Notes: generated by a model not told the origin, from the letters alone. Positions 1 to 8,185 are shown, numbered from the stretch's first letter. The stretch is DNA of 12,329 nt from Flavobacterium sp. (GCA_030151565.1 JASLDM010000102.1:1-12329), one strand, 5' to 3'. A program made the numbers and translations.

Positions 1-1433
1 AAAGGAATATAACGATTGTCAAATCCATCAATATCTTGATCGTAATTATAGCTGCCATCTGCTTGTAACGGGGCTAAATAAGGGTTTGCATTTCTGGAAT
101 AGTTGGCTGGGTTCATACTCGCATCACGATCAGAAATGAAACTTTTTTTGTCGGATTGCGTTCCAAATAATGCAACTCCAACCTTTAATTTGTCGTGTAA
201 CTGGAAATTGTTTTTCAAGGTTAGGTTATAACGTTCAAAACCGGTTCCGATAGTGGCACCTTCTTCGTCGTAATAGCCTAATGAAAAGTAATAATCCGAA
301 ACGTCGCTTCCTCCAGAAAGACTTAAACCATACTGTTTGTTTATAGCAGTTTGGTATAATAAGTCTCCCCATTTGGTGTTCTGATTTCTTAATGCATTGA
401 TGGATTGTTGTGTTTCAGGGGTTAACGATTGGAAACCTCCATTTTGAAAGCTTTCTAATTCGCCGGATGCACTTAAAATACGCGCTACCGCACCTTTGTC
501 AGATCGGAAATTAAGATCTGTACGGCCCGCTAACTGTAGTTCTAAATCTACTTTTTGAGATGAATCTAGTAAATTAAGTTTGGAGAAATTTGGCTTCTGA
601 GTAACAAAAGTATTTGCGGTAAAGTTTACACGCATATTTCCTTTTTTTCCTTTTTTTGTTGTAATGGCAATAACTCCGTTTGCTGCTCTAGCACCATAAA
701 TTGCTGTTGCTGCTGCATCTTTCAAGATGGTAATATCTAAGATGTCATCCGGGTTTAGACCTGCAATTGAAAAGTTTTGTAACTGATCAATATTGTCTTT
801 ATCACTAAAATTCGGTACATCGTTTCCTTCCAATGGTAATCCGTCAATAACCCAAAGAGGATCTTGTGGACCGTTTAATGAAGCAGTACCACGTATACGA
901 ATTTTTGCAGGTCCACCAGGGGCTCCTGTTGGAGTAGTTACAGCAACACCCGCTATTTGACCAGTTAGCATTTGATCCACGCTCGCTACACCAACTTGCT
1001 GTATGTCTTCCATGCTTACTTGACCTACGGCAGACGTAAGTTTTCTTTTTTCAATAGTTTGGTAGCCTGTAATGACTACTTCGTTAAGCATGTCGTTATC
1101 TGTGCTTAAACTAACGACATAATGAGATTTGCCACTAAGCGGGATTACTTTTGACTCATATCCAATATAATTGACTACGATTGATTTAATGTTTGTAGGA
1201 ATTTCTAAACTGAAATTTCCATCTATATCTGTCACGGTTCCAAAACTGGTACTTTGAATGATGCCTTTTTGCTCTGTTTCATTTGCAACAGTTTGCGACT
1301 CTACAATTACAGAGGCACCAGGTAAGCTGTATTTTTCTGCAGCATCTTGAACAAAACCTGTGATCACTCGTTTTTCCTGAGCAAAACCGTAGGAGAAAAA
1401 GAAAAGCGAAAATAAAAGAAGTGTTTTTTTCAT
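1..1433 (-). CDS. SusC/RagA-family TonB-linked outer-membrane transporter, N-terminal part (runs off the window)
   Basis: The first 477 codons of a SusC-type transporter are visible; the rest of the barrel lies before base 1. Reading down the minus strand from ATG 1433: signal peptide MKKTLLLFSLFFFSYGFA (cut before Q19); a carboxypeptidase-regulatory-like domain, about 23-110, with GTVTDIDGNFSL and VVNYIGYES; a TonB-box-like EVVITGYQ at 118-125; and a plug domain with IAGV, the PAKIRIRG stretch, VIDGLPLEG, and the SusC hallmark ILKDAAATAIYGARAANG followed by ITTKKGKKG. Barrel strands then begin. SusC proteins form the TonB-driven channel below a SusD lid and import oligosaccharides or peptides. 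The substrate is not readable here, but the metalloprotease gene 10 bp upstream in the same orientation favours peptides. A susD gene is expected just outside the window. Family assignment is near certain; substrate is inference. Confidence 0.95.
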   Translation of the reverse strand, partial: MKKTLLLFSLFFFSYGFAQEKRVITGFVQDAAEKYSLPGASVIVESQTVANETEQKGIIQSTSFGTVTDIDGNFSLEIPTNIKSIVVNYIGYESKVIPLSGKSHYVVSLSTDNDMLNEVVITGYQTIEKRKLTSAVGQVSMEDIQQVGVASVDQMLTGQIAGVAVTTPTGAPGGPAKIRIRGTASLNGPQDPLWVIDGLPLEGNDVPNFSDKDNIDQLQNFSIAGLNPDDILDITILKDAAATAIYGARAANGVIAITTKKGKKGNMRVNFTANTFVTQKPNFSKLNLLDSSQKVDLELQLAGRTDLNFRSDKGAVARILSASGELESFQNGGFQSLTPETQQSINALRNQNTKWGDLLYQTAINKQYGLSLSGGSDVSDYYFSLGYYDEEGATIGTGFERYNLTLKNNFQLHDKLKVGVALFGTQSDKKSFISDRDASMNPANYSRNANPYLAPLQADGSYNYDQDIDGFDNRYIP

Positions 1434-1443
1434 TAGTTTGTTA

Positions 1444-4035
1444 TTATAAATTTAAGGCCTCGTCAATACGGTTAATCAGATCAAGGTAATGTGCTTGTGT
1501 GGCGCTGTTTCCAGTGTTTTTTGCAGCTTGAGCCGTTGCTTTAACTTTTAGTAAAGCTGCTTTTTTCATACTTGTAACTTCCGAAACACGTTTCATAGCA
1601 GCGTAATTAATATTACGTAAGTAGTTTTCATTGTTTTGTGCTGCACATAATATAGGTGTGTTTAAAGTTGTTTCTACTTGTAGACCTTTTTTATTGGTTT
1701 TTTCAAAAAGTTTGTTTGTAGAAATAATCAATGCATCTACATAGTTTTTCTGAGTCATTCGCTCTAGAATGGAAAGTGTAGCGCCTTGCGTAGTTTTCTT
1801 GAATATTTTTGAATGGGTCTGTGTAAACAAATCTGTGGCAGTAAAGGTTTTGGCGCCTTTTAATTCAGATTGGATTAGTTCATTTTCCATTAACCTCAAC
1901 AAGCGATCGTCTAAGAAAAGCTCATAAATAACAGTATATTGTAATTCACGAGCCAATGTATAAGGTGTATATTCATATGGGCCAACAGGTGAGTCTTTTA
2001 ATGCATAAGTTTTGTTTAGCACTTCATTAAAAAACAACCATTTAGGGATTTCGAAAACTTGGTCTTCAAGGTAATTAAGTGCTTTTTTTTGCATTTCATA
2101 TGGTACAGGCTCATAGGCATTTTGTCCATTTCCATATACTGCTTGATTCAGATAAATACCGCCTATATTTGCTAGAACATGTTTGTTGTACAACTGCCAT
2201 TGACCGATAGTTCCAATATATAGTTTCCCTGCTTCGTAGTAATCTTCCCCTTCGTCATAAGTCCAAGTTAAAAGATTATTAACTACTCGTTTAAGGTTTT
2301 TAAGTCCGTATTCACTAGCGACAACAGCGTCATTTCCTAAGTCTTCAGATTGTGATCTCGGGTCAATAATGTCAAGATAACTCTGTTGTTCTCCATAAAA
2401 ATAGAGTGGATCATCTTGATGATCTGTGATTAATTTGCGTAGAGCAGTTGTCTCTTCAGTACTAGTTGGATACCATCGATATCCCCATTCGATAGCGTAT
2501 TTGTCATAAATTCCAATTTTTGGAGTTATTGCTGTTACACCATCTTCTGGTTGTGCAACATAATTGTATCGGGCATAATCCATAATAGAAGGAGCAGTTC
2601 CTCCCATTTTAGAAGTAAATGTTTTCGAGCGTAAAGAATCTACTGGAAAAGCAAATGAAGCTCCCATATTATGCTTTAAACCAAAAGTATGTCCTACTTC
2701 ATGAGAGGAAACAAAACGGATAGCAGCAGCCATATGTTCATCTGTAAATTTATTACCTCTTGCTTTAGGATCGATTGGACCTGTTTGGATACGCATCCAA
2801 CTTTGTAATGAAGTCATTACATTATGCCACCAAATAATGTCCGATTCAATAATTTCTCCACTTCTAGGATCTACTACCGCTGGTCCCATTGCATTGGCTT
2901 TAGGAGAGGCTACATAAGTAATCACTGAATAACGTACATCATCAATATCAAAATCCTTTTCATCATCTGTAGGTTCTTTTGCGATAATAGCGTCTTTAAA
3001 GCCTGCTTGTTCAAAAGCAACTTGCCAATCGTGTACACCATCAATAATAGCTTGGCGCCATTGTCTTGGTGTTGCGGGATCTATGTAATAGATGATTTGT
3101 TTTTTAGGAGTGACTAATTCTCCTTGTAGGTAGCGAGCTCGATCTTCTTCACGTGGTTCAAGGTTCCATTTGATAATGAATTCCTTCTCTTCCATAGCGT
3201 GCTGTTTATCGTTGAAAAACCAATGTTTTTCAGTAAAATAGCCAACTCTTTTATCTGCTATGCGTGGTTGCATTGGTTTCTCGGAAAGCAAAACAATATT
3301 GCTAGTAACCCCTAAAGTTACAGCCATATCGCTCCCGCCTTCGTTTACAGATGTAGTAAGCTGGGATTTTATGACTACGTTTTCAGGAAAACTCTTAACT
3401 TCTTCAATATAAGATAGGTTGCTTTTAATTGAAGTCGGTAAACCTAAATTAGATAAGACATCATTAAAGCTTTTTTGATTTCCGTCAAATACTTTATTTA
3501 CTTTTAAGACTACCGCAGTGGAATCATTGTTGTATGTTTCAATATCGAAAACTTCAAGAATTGAAGCTGCAAAATTGTTTTTTACAGATTGACTTATTGC
3601 ATCATCAACAGGAGATGTTACTCGTGGAATTAACGTTTTAACCCAAACCTTGTTTGCTATAGTGTCTTTTTCAAAACGAATGAGTTTGTTTTCGTAATTC
3701 ATTCCTTTATTTGCTCCTGCTTCGTTGACTTGCATAGGAACTTGTGATAGTTTATTGACGATTAAAAAATCGCGGTGTAATAAACTATCAGGGATCTCAA
3801 AATACAGATCTGTTTTTACCTGAATGGTATTGAACATTCCTTTCTTGTAGGTTCCTTTTTTTAGGAGTTCGTCGTAATTTTTTGAGTTACTAGAACTAGA
3901 ATCTTTGGGTGTTTCTACTGTTTTCTCATTCTTTTTTTTCTTTCCTTTTTTATATGCTTCAGCTGTAGGTGCTTGAAATGCAAACAAGAGGATTAGTAAA
4001 GCTTTGATACTTAGTTTTACCGTTTTTTTATTCAT
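1444..4035 (-). CDS. Secreted zinc-dependent metalloprotease (metzincin type, DUF5117/DUF5118 architecture)
   Basis: An 863-residue exported protease. The signal peptide MNKKTVKLSIKALLILLFAF...AEA would be cut after A27, leaving a lysine-rich low-complexity linker (about 28-60). Residues about 60-300 look like the DUF5118/DUF5117 regions that precede the catalytic domain in this Bacteroidota family. The active site is HEVGHTFGLKH at 445-455 (HExxHxxGxxH; zinc ligands H445, H449, H455; general base E446). The metzincin Met-turn follows as SIMDY, with M485. No lipobox is seen, and I recognise no type IX secretion C-terminal domain, so it may be periplasmic or released by another route. It is 10 bp upstream of susC and 104 bp downstream of the LytS-type kinase gene. 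The expected role is to cut proteins or peptides for uptake by the neighbouring transporter. Fold and catalysis are well supported; the substrate is unknown. Confidence 0.93.
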   Translation of the reverse strand: MNKKTVKLSIKALLILLFAFQAPTAEAYKKGKKKKNEKTVETPKDSSSSNSKNYDELLKKGTYKKGMFNTIQVKTDLYFEIPDSLLHRDFLIVNKLSQVPMQVNEAGANKGMNYENKLIRFEKDTIANKVWVKTLIPRVTSPVDDAISQSVKNNFAASILEVFDIETYNNDSTAVVLKVNKVFDGNQKSFNDVLSNLGLPTSIKSNLSYIEEVKSFPENVVIKSQLTTSVNEGGSDMAVTLGVTSNIVLLSEKPMQPRIADKRVGYFTEKHWFFNDKQHAMEEKEFIIKWNLEPREEDRARYLQGELVTPKKQIIYYIDPATPRQWRQAIIDGVHDWQVAFEQAGFKDAIIAKEPTDDEKDFDIDDVRYSVITYVASPKANAMGPAVVDPRSGEIIESDIIWWHNVMTSLQSWMRIQTGPIDPKARGNKFTDEHMAAAIRFVSSHEVGHTFGLKHNMGASFAFPVDSLRSKTFTSKMGGTAPSIMDYARYNYVAQPEDGVTAITPKIGIYDKYAIEWGYRWYPTSTEETTALRKLITDHQDDPLYFYGEQQSYLDIIDPRSQSEDLGNDAVVASEYGLKNLKRVVNNLLTWTYDEGEDYYEAGKLYIGTIGQWQLYNKHVLANIGGIYLNQAVYGNGQNAYEPVPYEMQKKALNYLEDQVFEIPKWLFFNEVLNKTYALKDSPVGPYEYTPYTLARELQYTVIYELFLDDRLLRLMENELIQSELKGAKTFTATDLFTQTHSKIFKKTTQGATLSILERMTQKNYVDALIISTNKLFEKTNKKGLQVETTLNTPILCAAQNNENYLRNINYAAMKRVSEVTSMKKAALLKVKATAQAAKNTGNSATQAHYLDLINRIDEALNL

Positions 4036-4065
4036 TCCTATGTTAAGTTATAGTTAATTTCGGTT

Positions 4066-4073
4066 TAAAGCTA
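4066..4073 (-). promoter_or_regulatory. Candidate -7 element of the protease-susC operon promoter
   Basis: On the minus strand this reads TAGCTTTA, a 7/8 match to the Bacteroidota -7 consensus TAnnTTTG. Transcription would start near 4060-4062, leaving a leader of about 25 nt before ATG 4035. No TTTG-type -33 element sits at the usual distance upstream. A missing -33 is what an activator-dependent promoter would show, and the direct repeats at 4104-4135 sit at roughly -42 to -73. This is inferred from sequence only; TAnnTT-type matches are common in A+T-rich DNA. Confidence 0.4.
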
Positions 4074-4103
4074 AGGGCTTCTCTTTGCTTGATGAAATTT
4101 TTG

Positions 4104-4135
4104 GGAGTGAGTGGATTAAATAAAGGAGTGAGTGG
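4104..4135 (-). promoter_or_regulatory. Tandem 11-bp direct repeat with 21-bp period, probable LytTR-regulator operator
   Basis: The minus strand carries CCACTCACTCC twice without mismatch (4125-4135 and 4104-4114), starts exactly 21 bp apart, i.e. two helical turns. The first copy begins 4 bases after the kinase stop codon. LytTR-family regulators bind direct repeats on one face of the helix with about this period, just upstream of -35/-33. Aligned to the E. coli BtsR (YehT) motif as I recall it, ACC(G/A)CT(C/T)A repeated with a 13-bp spacer, the sites read GCCACTCA (4129-4136) and TCCACTCA (4108-4115), each 7 of 8, with exactly 13 bp between. The repeat is observed; the regulator class is inferred from geometry and from the neighbouring LytS-type kinase. 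Confidence 0.6.
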
Positions 4136-4139
4136 CTAT

Positions 4140-5690
4140 TTATTCTAAAATCAACGGTAGTTTACAGATGTAAAAACCTTCTTTTTCTTCTGTTTTAAAA
4201 GAGGTAATACCATAAAAAGCATAGATTGTTTTCAAGTAGTTTAGCCCAAAATTTCCTTCTCCATAAACACGGTTTCGCTTTTGTAAATTGTTTAAAACCA
4301 GTACAGAATTGTTTGTAAAGCTTATATGAATATGCAGAGGAGCATCTGTTGTAGCTATATTATGCTTCAGTGCATTTTCAACTACAATTTGTAGCGCTAG
4401 ATAAGGGATTTTATAGCCTAATGCTACGGGTTCAAAATCGTCAATTTTGTAGCCTAATGCGGAACCAAAACGTATTTTCTGAAGGCTTAAGTACTCTTTT
4501 ATAAAGTTGAGTTCTTCGGAGAGTAAAACGCTGTTTTCAGTAGGAGGGTGTATGAAGTACCGATAGGTTTTTGATAGGTTTAAAGCAAACTGTTGAGCGT
4601 CCTCAGTATTTACTTTAATAAGCATATATAAAGAGTTTAGCGAATTAAATAAGAAGTGAGGGTTGATCTGTTTTTTTAGTTGATCTAATTCCACCAATGC
4701 TTTTTCTTTATGGAATTTTTCATTTTCAACGGCTAATATCTCTTTTTCCAAATAAGCTTTTTTAGTTGCTCGATTGAAGAGATAAAAGATGAAAGCAAGT
4801 AATATGATAGTTGTGATAAGTATCCAATAGGTGTTGTTTTTAATAGGTTTTATATTGTCATCAACGTTAATTTTAGGGAAATTGATGCTGATAAACCCAT
4901 TGAGGTGGGCAGATTGAAAATGCTCTAAAAAGCGAAAAACTTCAATGTTTAAGTATTCAGAAAGTACTACAGGTGGATTTTTTAATTCTCCAACGGATAA
5001 GGTATCAACAGGGTTTACACTAGAAAAATCAAAGACATTTTTACCTATCATTTCAACTTCAGGATGGAATAAGCAAGTTCCGTCACGGTTAAAAATATAG
5101 GCATAGTTTGGCGTGTTTATATCTAATGTAGTGAGGTATAAATGAACCTGTTGCATATTAAGCGTGAAACCATAGTATCGCTTTGTGTCTTGGTCGGTTT
5201 TTAAAGTGTTAAATAGGATCCAATAAAGAGTTTTGCCTTCTTGTATAAAGGTGTATTTTAAGCCTTTGTTTTCAGCAGTTTCAATCGATGATATAAAAGT
5301 TGGAGTTACTTCTATATTAGGGGTGCCCCAGTTATATTGTGAAAGAGTATTCTCTGATGTAGACTCAAAAAACCAATTGTTTTTAGGTAATGCGGTTTTG
5401 GATTGCGTGCGATTCAGAGTTTGTAAAACTAGGTGTAAATCTGCTTGTGATGCACTGGAAAACAAGCGGTCGAGTACTTCTTGATGCGCTTCAATCTGTT
5501 CTAGTTCACGGTAAAGTTCACGGTATTTTTGATGAAAGTTTTTTACTGTGATGTAGCGGTAAGTATCTTCATTATTCTTGTTTATGGAAGCACTCAATAT
5601 TAAAAGAGCGCCTAGGGTAATTCCGATAAAGGTGATGCTGATGAATAAAAAAGCTTTTCTGGGGATTGATTTTTTTGAGTAAAATGGCAA
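4140..5690 (-). CDS. LytS-type membrane histidine kinase with Cache-like periplasmic sensor
   Basis: A 516-residue sensor kinase. TM1 is at about 13-33, an extracytoplasmic sensor region at 34-285, TM2 at about 287-306, a short charged helix likely to be coiled coil at 307-340, then the His_kinase domain (PF06580 type): KKQINPHFLFNSLNSLYMLI with phospho-acceptor H345. The ATP-binding part has the N-box VENALKHN (437-444) and a glycine motif GEGNFGLNYL (477-486). YAYIFNRDGTCLFHPEVEMIGK (197-217) resembles the ligand-pocket strand of Cache domains, so a small molecule is the likely signal. This kinase class normally pairs with a LytTR response regulator, but no regulator gene lies in the window. 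The start is TTG at 5690: an in-frame stop lies at 5715-5717, and no in-frame ATG occurs between that stop and TM1. namZ ends 36 bp upstream, so co-transcription is possible. Confidence 0.9.
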   Translation of the reverse strand: MPFYSKKSIPRKAFLFISITFIGITLGALLILSASINKNNEDTYRYITVKNFHQKYRELYRELEQIEAHQEVLDRLFSSASQADLHLVLQTLNRTQSKTALPKNNWFFESTSENTLSQYNWGTPNIEVTPTFISSIETAENKGLKYTFIQEGKTLYWILFNTLKTDQDTKRYYGFTLNMQQVHLYLTTLDINTPNYAYIFNRDGTCLFHPEVEMIGKNVFDFSSVNPVDTLSVGELKNPPVVLSEYLNIEVFRFLEHFQSAHLNGFISINFPKINVDDNIKPIKNNTYWILITTIILLAFIFYLFNRATKKAYLEKEILAVENEKFHKEKALVELDQLKKQINPHFLFNSLNSLYMLIKVNTEDAQQFALNLSKTYRYFIHPPTENSVLLSEELNFIKEYLSLQKIRFGSALGYKIDDFEPVALGYKIPYLALQIVVENALKHNIATTDAPLHIHISFTNNSVLVLNNLQKRNRVYGEGNFGLNYLKTIYAFYGITSFKTEEKEGFYICKLPLILE

Positions 5691-5726
5691 TGCATTGAGT
5701 ATTAGGCTGCGAAATTACAGCTTATA

Positions 5727-6950
5727 TCAATAAATTAAATAAGGTTTACGAGTTTTAAGAAAACTTTGCAATCCAGGTTCCCAACTCTTACGGATAGCTT
5801 CTTCGGAGTATCCTTGTTCTATCTGATCTTGTAGCGTTTTTGTACCTGCTAACTTTATAAAGAAATTGTTAAAAAAGCCTTTTTGATTTTTACTGCTTTT
5901 GTATGCTTTTAGCAACCATTTAATTTCTAATTGAGTGACTTCAGGTATTTGCGAAAGATTTTCTCCAAAGCAAACTTTGCCCATATTCATAGGGCTTTTT
6001 GCTCCCGAATTTGGTTGTGGTGTAAATTGATAAGGCATATTTTGTAAATCTGGCCCTCCATATATTTGAAATTGTAGATCGGTTCCACGACCAGAGCTCA
6101 CTGTTGTTCCTTCAAAAAAACACAAACTCGCATATAAGTTAATAGCTTGGTCATTAGGCAAGTTTGGAGATGGAGGTACTGGAAGTGAATAGTTTGTAAT
6201 ACGATTATAATTGGTACACGGAATTATGGTTAAGTTAGTTTGGATTCCCTGTGCCAGCCATTTTTCACCATTAATCATTTGTGCGTATTCTCCGGTTGTC
6301 ATACCGTGTAATGTGGGAATAGGGTGCATACCTACAAAACTTTTGTTTTTTAATTCTAAAGTTGGCCCATCCACAATGTGAATATTTGGATTAGGACGGT
6401 CTAGTACAATTAAAGGAATGTTTTGTTCGGCACAAGCTTCCATAGCATAATGCAATGAAGAAATATAGGTGTAAAATCTGGCGCCAACATCTTGTAAGTC
6501 AAATAATAAAATGTCTATGTTTTCTAATTGTTGCTTGCTTGGTTTTTTGTTGTTTCCATAAAGAGACCAAATTGGTAAACCTGTTTTGGTGTCTTTTCCA
6601 TTTTTGACAAGTTCTCCTGCGTCAGCAGTTCCTCTAAAACCGTGTTCAGGAGCATAAATTGCTGTTACAGAAATGCCTTTTTCAAGTAAAAAATCGACAA
6701 TAGAAAGTTGCTGGTCGCCTATTTGAACAATTCCTGTTTGATTCGTTAAAACACCTACTTTCTTATCTTTGAGTAATGCTGCGTAGCGTTCAAATTGTGT
6801 AGCTCCTGTTAAAATAGGAGCATTGATACTTTCTGATTTAACTGTACTGGTTGTTTGTAAAGGTAGCGTTTGTGAATTTCCACAAGAAACCAATAGGGCA
6901 GCAAAGAATAAAACTGTATTTTTGAAACTTGATTTAGACCACATAGACAT
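5727..6950 (-). CDS. namZ: NamZ-type exo-beta-N-acetylmuramidase lipoprotein (DUF1343)
   Basis: A 407-residue lipoprotein of the DUF1343 family, whose characterised members (Tannerella forsythia, Bacillus subtilis NamZ) remove terminal MurNAc from peptidoglycan fragments. A lipoprotein signal ends in the lipobox LVSC, lipidated at C23. Family blocks follow in order: VGVLTNQTGI (65-74), YAPEHGFRG (99-107; E102 is a candidate catalytic acid), DLQDVGARFYTY (151-162), VLDRPNP (182-188), HPIPTLHGMTTGEYA (209-223), LPVPPSPNLP (256-265) and FEGTTVSSGRGTD (279-291). Length is normal for the family. Two starts are possible: ATG 6950, or ATG 6944 at M3, since both leave the signal peptide intact. With ATG 6950 the start shares one base with the divergent permease start. 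It is the first gene of the minus-strand run namZ-kinase-protease-susC and suggests cell-wall fragment scavenging or turnover in the periplasm. Confidence 0.92.
   Translation of the reverse strand: MSMWSKSSFKNTVLFFAALLVSCGNSQTLPLQTTSTVKSESINAPILTGATQFERYAALLKDKKVGVLTNQTGIVQIGDQQLSIVDFLLEKGISVTAIYAPEHGFRGTADAGELVKNGKDTKTGLPIWSLYGNNKKPSKQQLENIDILLFDLQDVGARFYTYISSLHYAMEACAEQNIPLIVLDRPNPNIHIVDGPTLELKNKSFVGMHPIPTLHGMTTGEYAQMINGEKWLAQGIQTNLTIIPCTNYNRITNYSLPVPPSPNLPNDQAINLYASLCFFEGTTVSSGRGTDLQFQIYGGPDLQNMPYQFTPQPNSGAKSPMNMGKVCFGENLSQIPEVTQLEIKWLLKAYKSSKNQKGFFNNFFIKLAGTKTLQDQIEQGYSEEAIRKSWEPGLQSFLKTRKPYLIY
6917..6924 (+). promoter_or_regulatory. Candidate -7 element for the LolC/E-like permease, inside the namZ signal-peptide coding region
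   Basis: TATTTTTG matches TAnnTTTG exactly and sits 25 bases before the permease TTG start, which would give a leader of about 15-20 nt. No TTTG lies at the usual -33 distance. Because namZ and the permease share a start base, any promoter for the permease must lie in the namZ reading frame, as this element does. Chance occurrence in A+T-rich sequence cannot be excluded. Confidence 0.3.
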
Positions 6951-8185
6951 TGAAATTAGAATATTTTATAGCCAAACGACTAATTACTACTAAAAACTAT
7001 AAAAGTAGTATTTCTGCTCCAATAATGAAAATCGCAATTGCTGCTATCGCGATTGGTATTATAATGATGTTGCTTTCGGTTTCAACAGGGTTGGGGTTGA
7101 AGTATAAAATTAGAGATAAAATTGCAGCTTTTAATGGACATATCGTTATCACTAATTATGATGCAAATGTTACCGATTTATCATTAGAGCCCATTTCAAT
7201 TGATCAAGAGTTTTATCCGGAGTTTAAAACAGTTTCTGGAGTAAAACACATCCAACCATTCGCATCTAAAGCTGGGATTATACGTACAGAGGAGGCTTTT
7301 GAGGGGGTTGTTTATAAAGGGGTAGATTCCTTGTATAATTTATCGGAATTACAGGAATATCTCATTGAAGGACGTTTACCTCAATTAGGAAATTCTATGA
7401 GTAATGAAATACTGATATCTCAATTTGTAGCTTCGCGTTTAGGGTTTGAAGTAGGTGATAAGGTGACAATGCACTTTATGAAGGATACCGGAAATAAATT
7501 ACCTCAAGTTAGGCAGTTTGATATAGCAGGGATTTACAACTCGGGGTTAGAAGAATTCGACGCTAATTTTGTTATAGGTGATTTAAAACAAATACAACGA
7601 TTAAATCGTTGGCAGCCTGATCAAGTAGGTGGTTTTGAAGTTATTTTAAATAGTTTTGATGAGATTGAGGCTAAAGGAAATGAAATTTATTTAGAACTTC
7701 CTTCTACTTTAGATAGTCAAACTATTGTAGATAAATATGCGGCTATTTTTACTTGGATGCAGGTTTTTGATCTTAATATCGTTATTATTATAACTATTAT
7801 GGTTGTGGTTGCTTCAATAAATATGATTGTTGCGTTATTAGTGCTTATTCTAGAACGAACCCAAATGATTGGTATTTTAAAAGCATTAGGAGCTACAAAT
7901 TGGAGTATTCGAAAAATGTTTTTGTACAATGCGTTTTATCTGATTTTTAAGGGTTTGATTTATGGGAACATAATTGGAATAGGTCTCTTGCTTATACAAA
8001 AATACTTTGGAGTTATTCAATTAGATCCTTCTTCTTACCACGTAAAGGTCGCGCCCGTGTTGATTCGTTTTTCGGATGTTTTATTGCTTAATGTTGGCGT
8101 AATTGTGATTTCAATGTTAGTGCTTTTAATTCCATCAATTCTTATTACCAAAATCAGCCCAGTAAAAGCTATCCGTTTTGATTGA
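6950..8185 (+). CDS. LolC/LolE-like lipoprotein-releasing ABC permease (MacB-PCD/FtsX domains)
   Basis: A 411-residue inner-membrane permease. Topology is that of the LolC/E group: TM1 at about 24-48, a large periplasmic domain at about 50-270 (MacB_PCD type), TM2 at about 275-301, TM3 at about 324-349 and TM4 at about 376-400. Between TM2 and TM3 lies the coupling segment ERTQMIGILKALGATNWSI (302-320), and the C-terminus is the conserved SPVKAIRFD. With a LolD-type ATPase, encoded elsewhere, it would extract lipoproteins from the inner membrane; a related efflux role cannot be ruled out. The start is TTG at 6950. An in-frame TAG at 6944-6946 blocks any earlier start, and the first ATG (7025) would remove the family-typical LEYFIAKRL N-terminus. 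It is divergent from namZ and convergent with the acetyltransferase pseudogene (25 bp gap, no hairpin terminator seen). Confidence 0.88.
   Translation: MKLEYFIAKRLITTKNYKSSISAPIMKIAIAAIAIGIIMMLLSVSTGLGLKYKIRDKIAAFNGHIVITNYDANVTDLSLEPISIDQEFYPEFKTVSGVKHIQPFASKAGIIRTEEAFEGVVYKGVDSLYNLSELQEYLIEGRLPQLGNSMSNEILISQFVASRLGFEVGDKVTMHFMKDTGNKLPQVRQFDIAGIYNSGLEEFDANFVIGDLKQIQRLNRWQPDQVGGFEVILNSFDEIEAKGNEIYLELPSTLDSQTIVDKYAAIFTWMQVFDLNIVIIITIMVVVASINMIVALLVLILERTQMIGILKALGATNWSIRKMFLYNAFYLIFKGLIYGNIIGIGLLLIQKYFGVIQLDPSSYHVKVAPVLIRFSDVLLLNVGVIVISMLVLLIPSILITKISPVKAIRFD

Noticed and set aside
642..657. Two T7 tracts in susC, considered as a phase-variation switch
   Set aside because: They encode the conserved ITTKKGKKG motif of SusC proteins, so the runs follow from the protein sequence.
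5233..5484. Open frame of 83 codons antisense to the histidine kinase
   Set aside because: Overlaps the sensor domain on the other strand, no family resemblance, no promoter seen.
5691..5726. Promoter for the kinase between namZ and the kinase
   Set aside because: TAATTTCG on the minus strand is a partial -7 match, but no convincing -33 element precedes it; too weak to list.
7717..7929. Open frame of 70 codons antisense to the LolC/E-like permease
   Set aside because: Ile/Thr-rich mirror of the TM2 coding region; no independent support.
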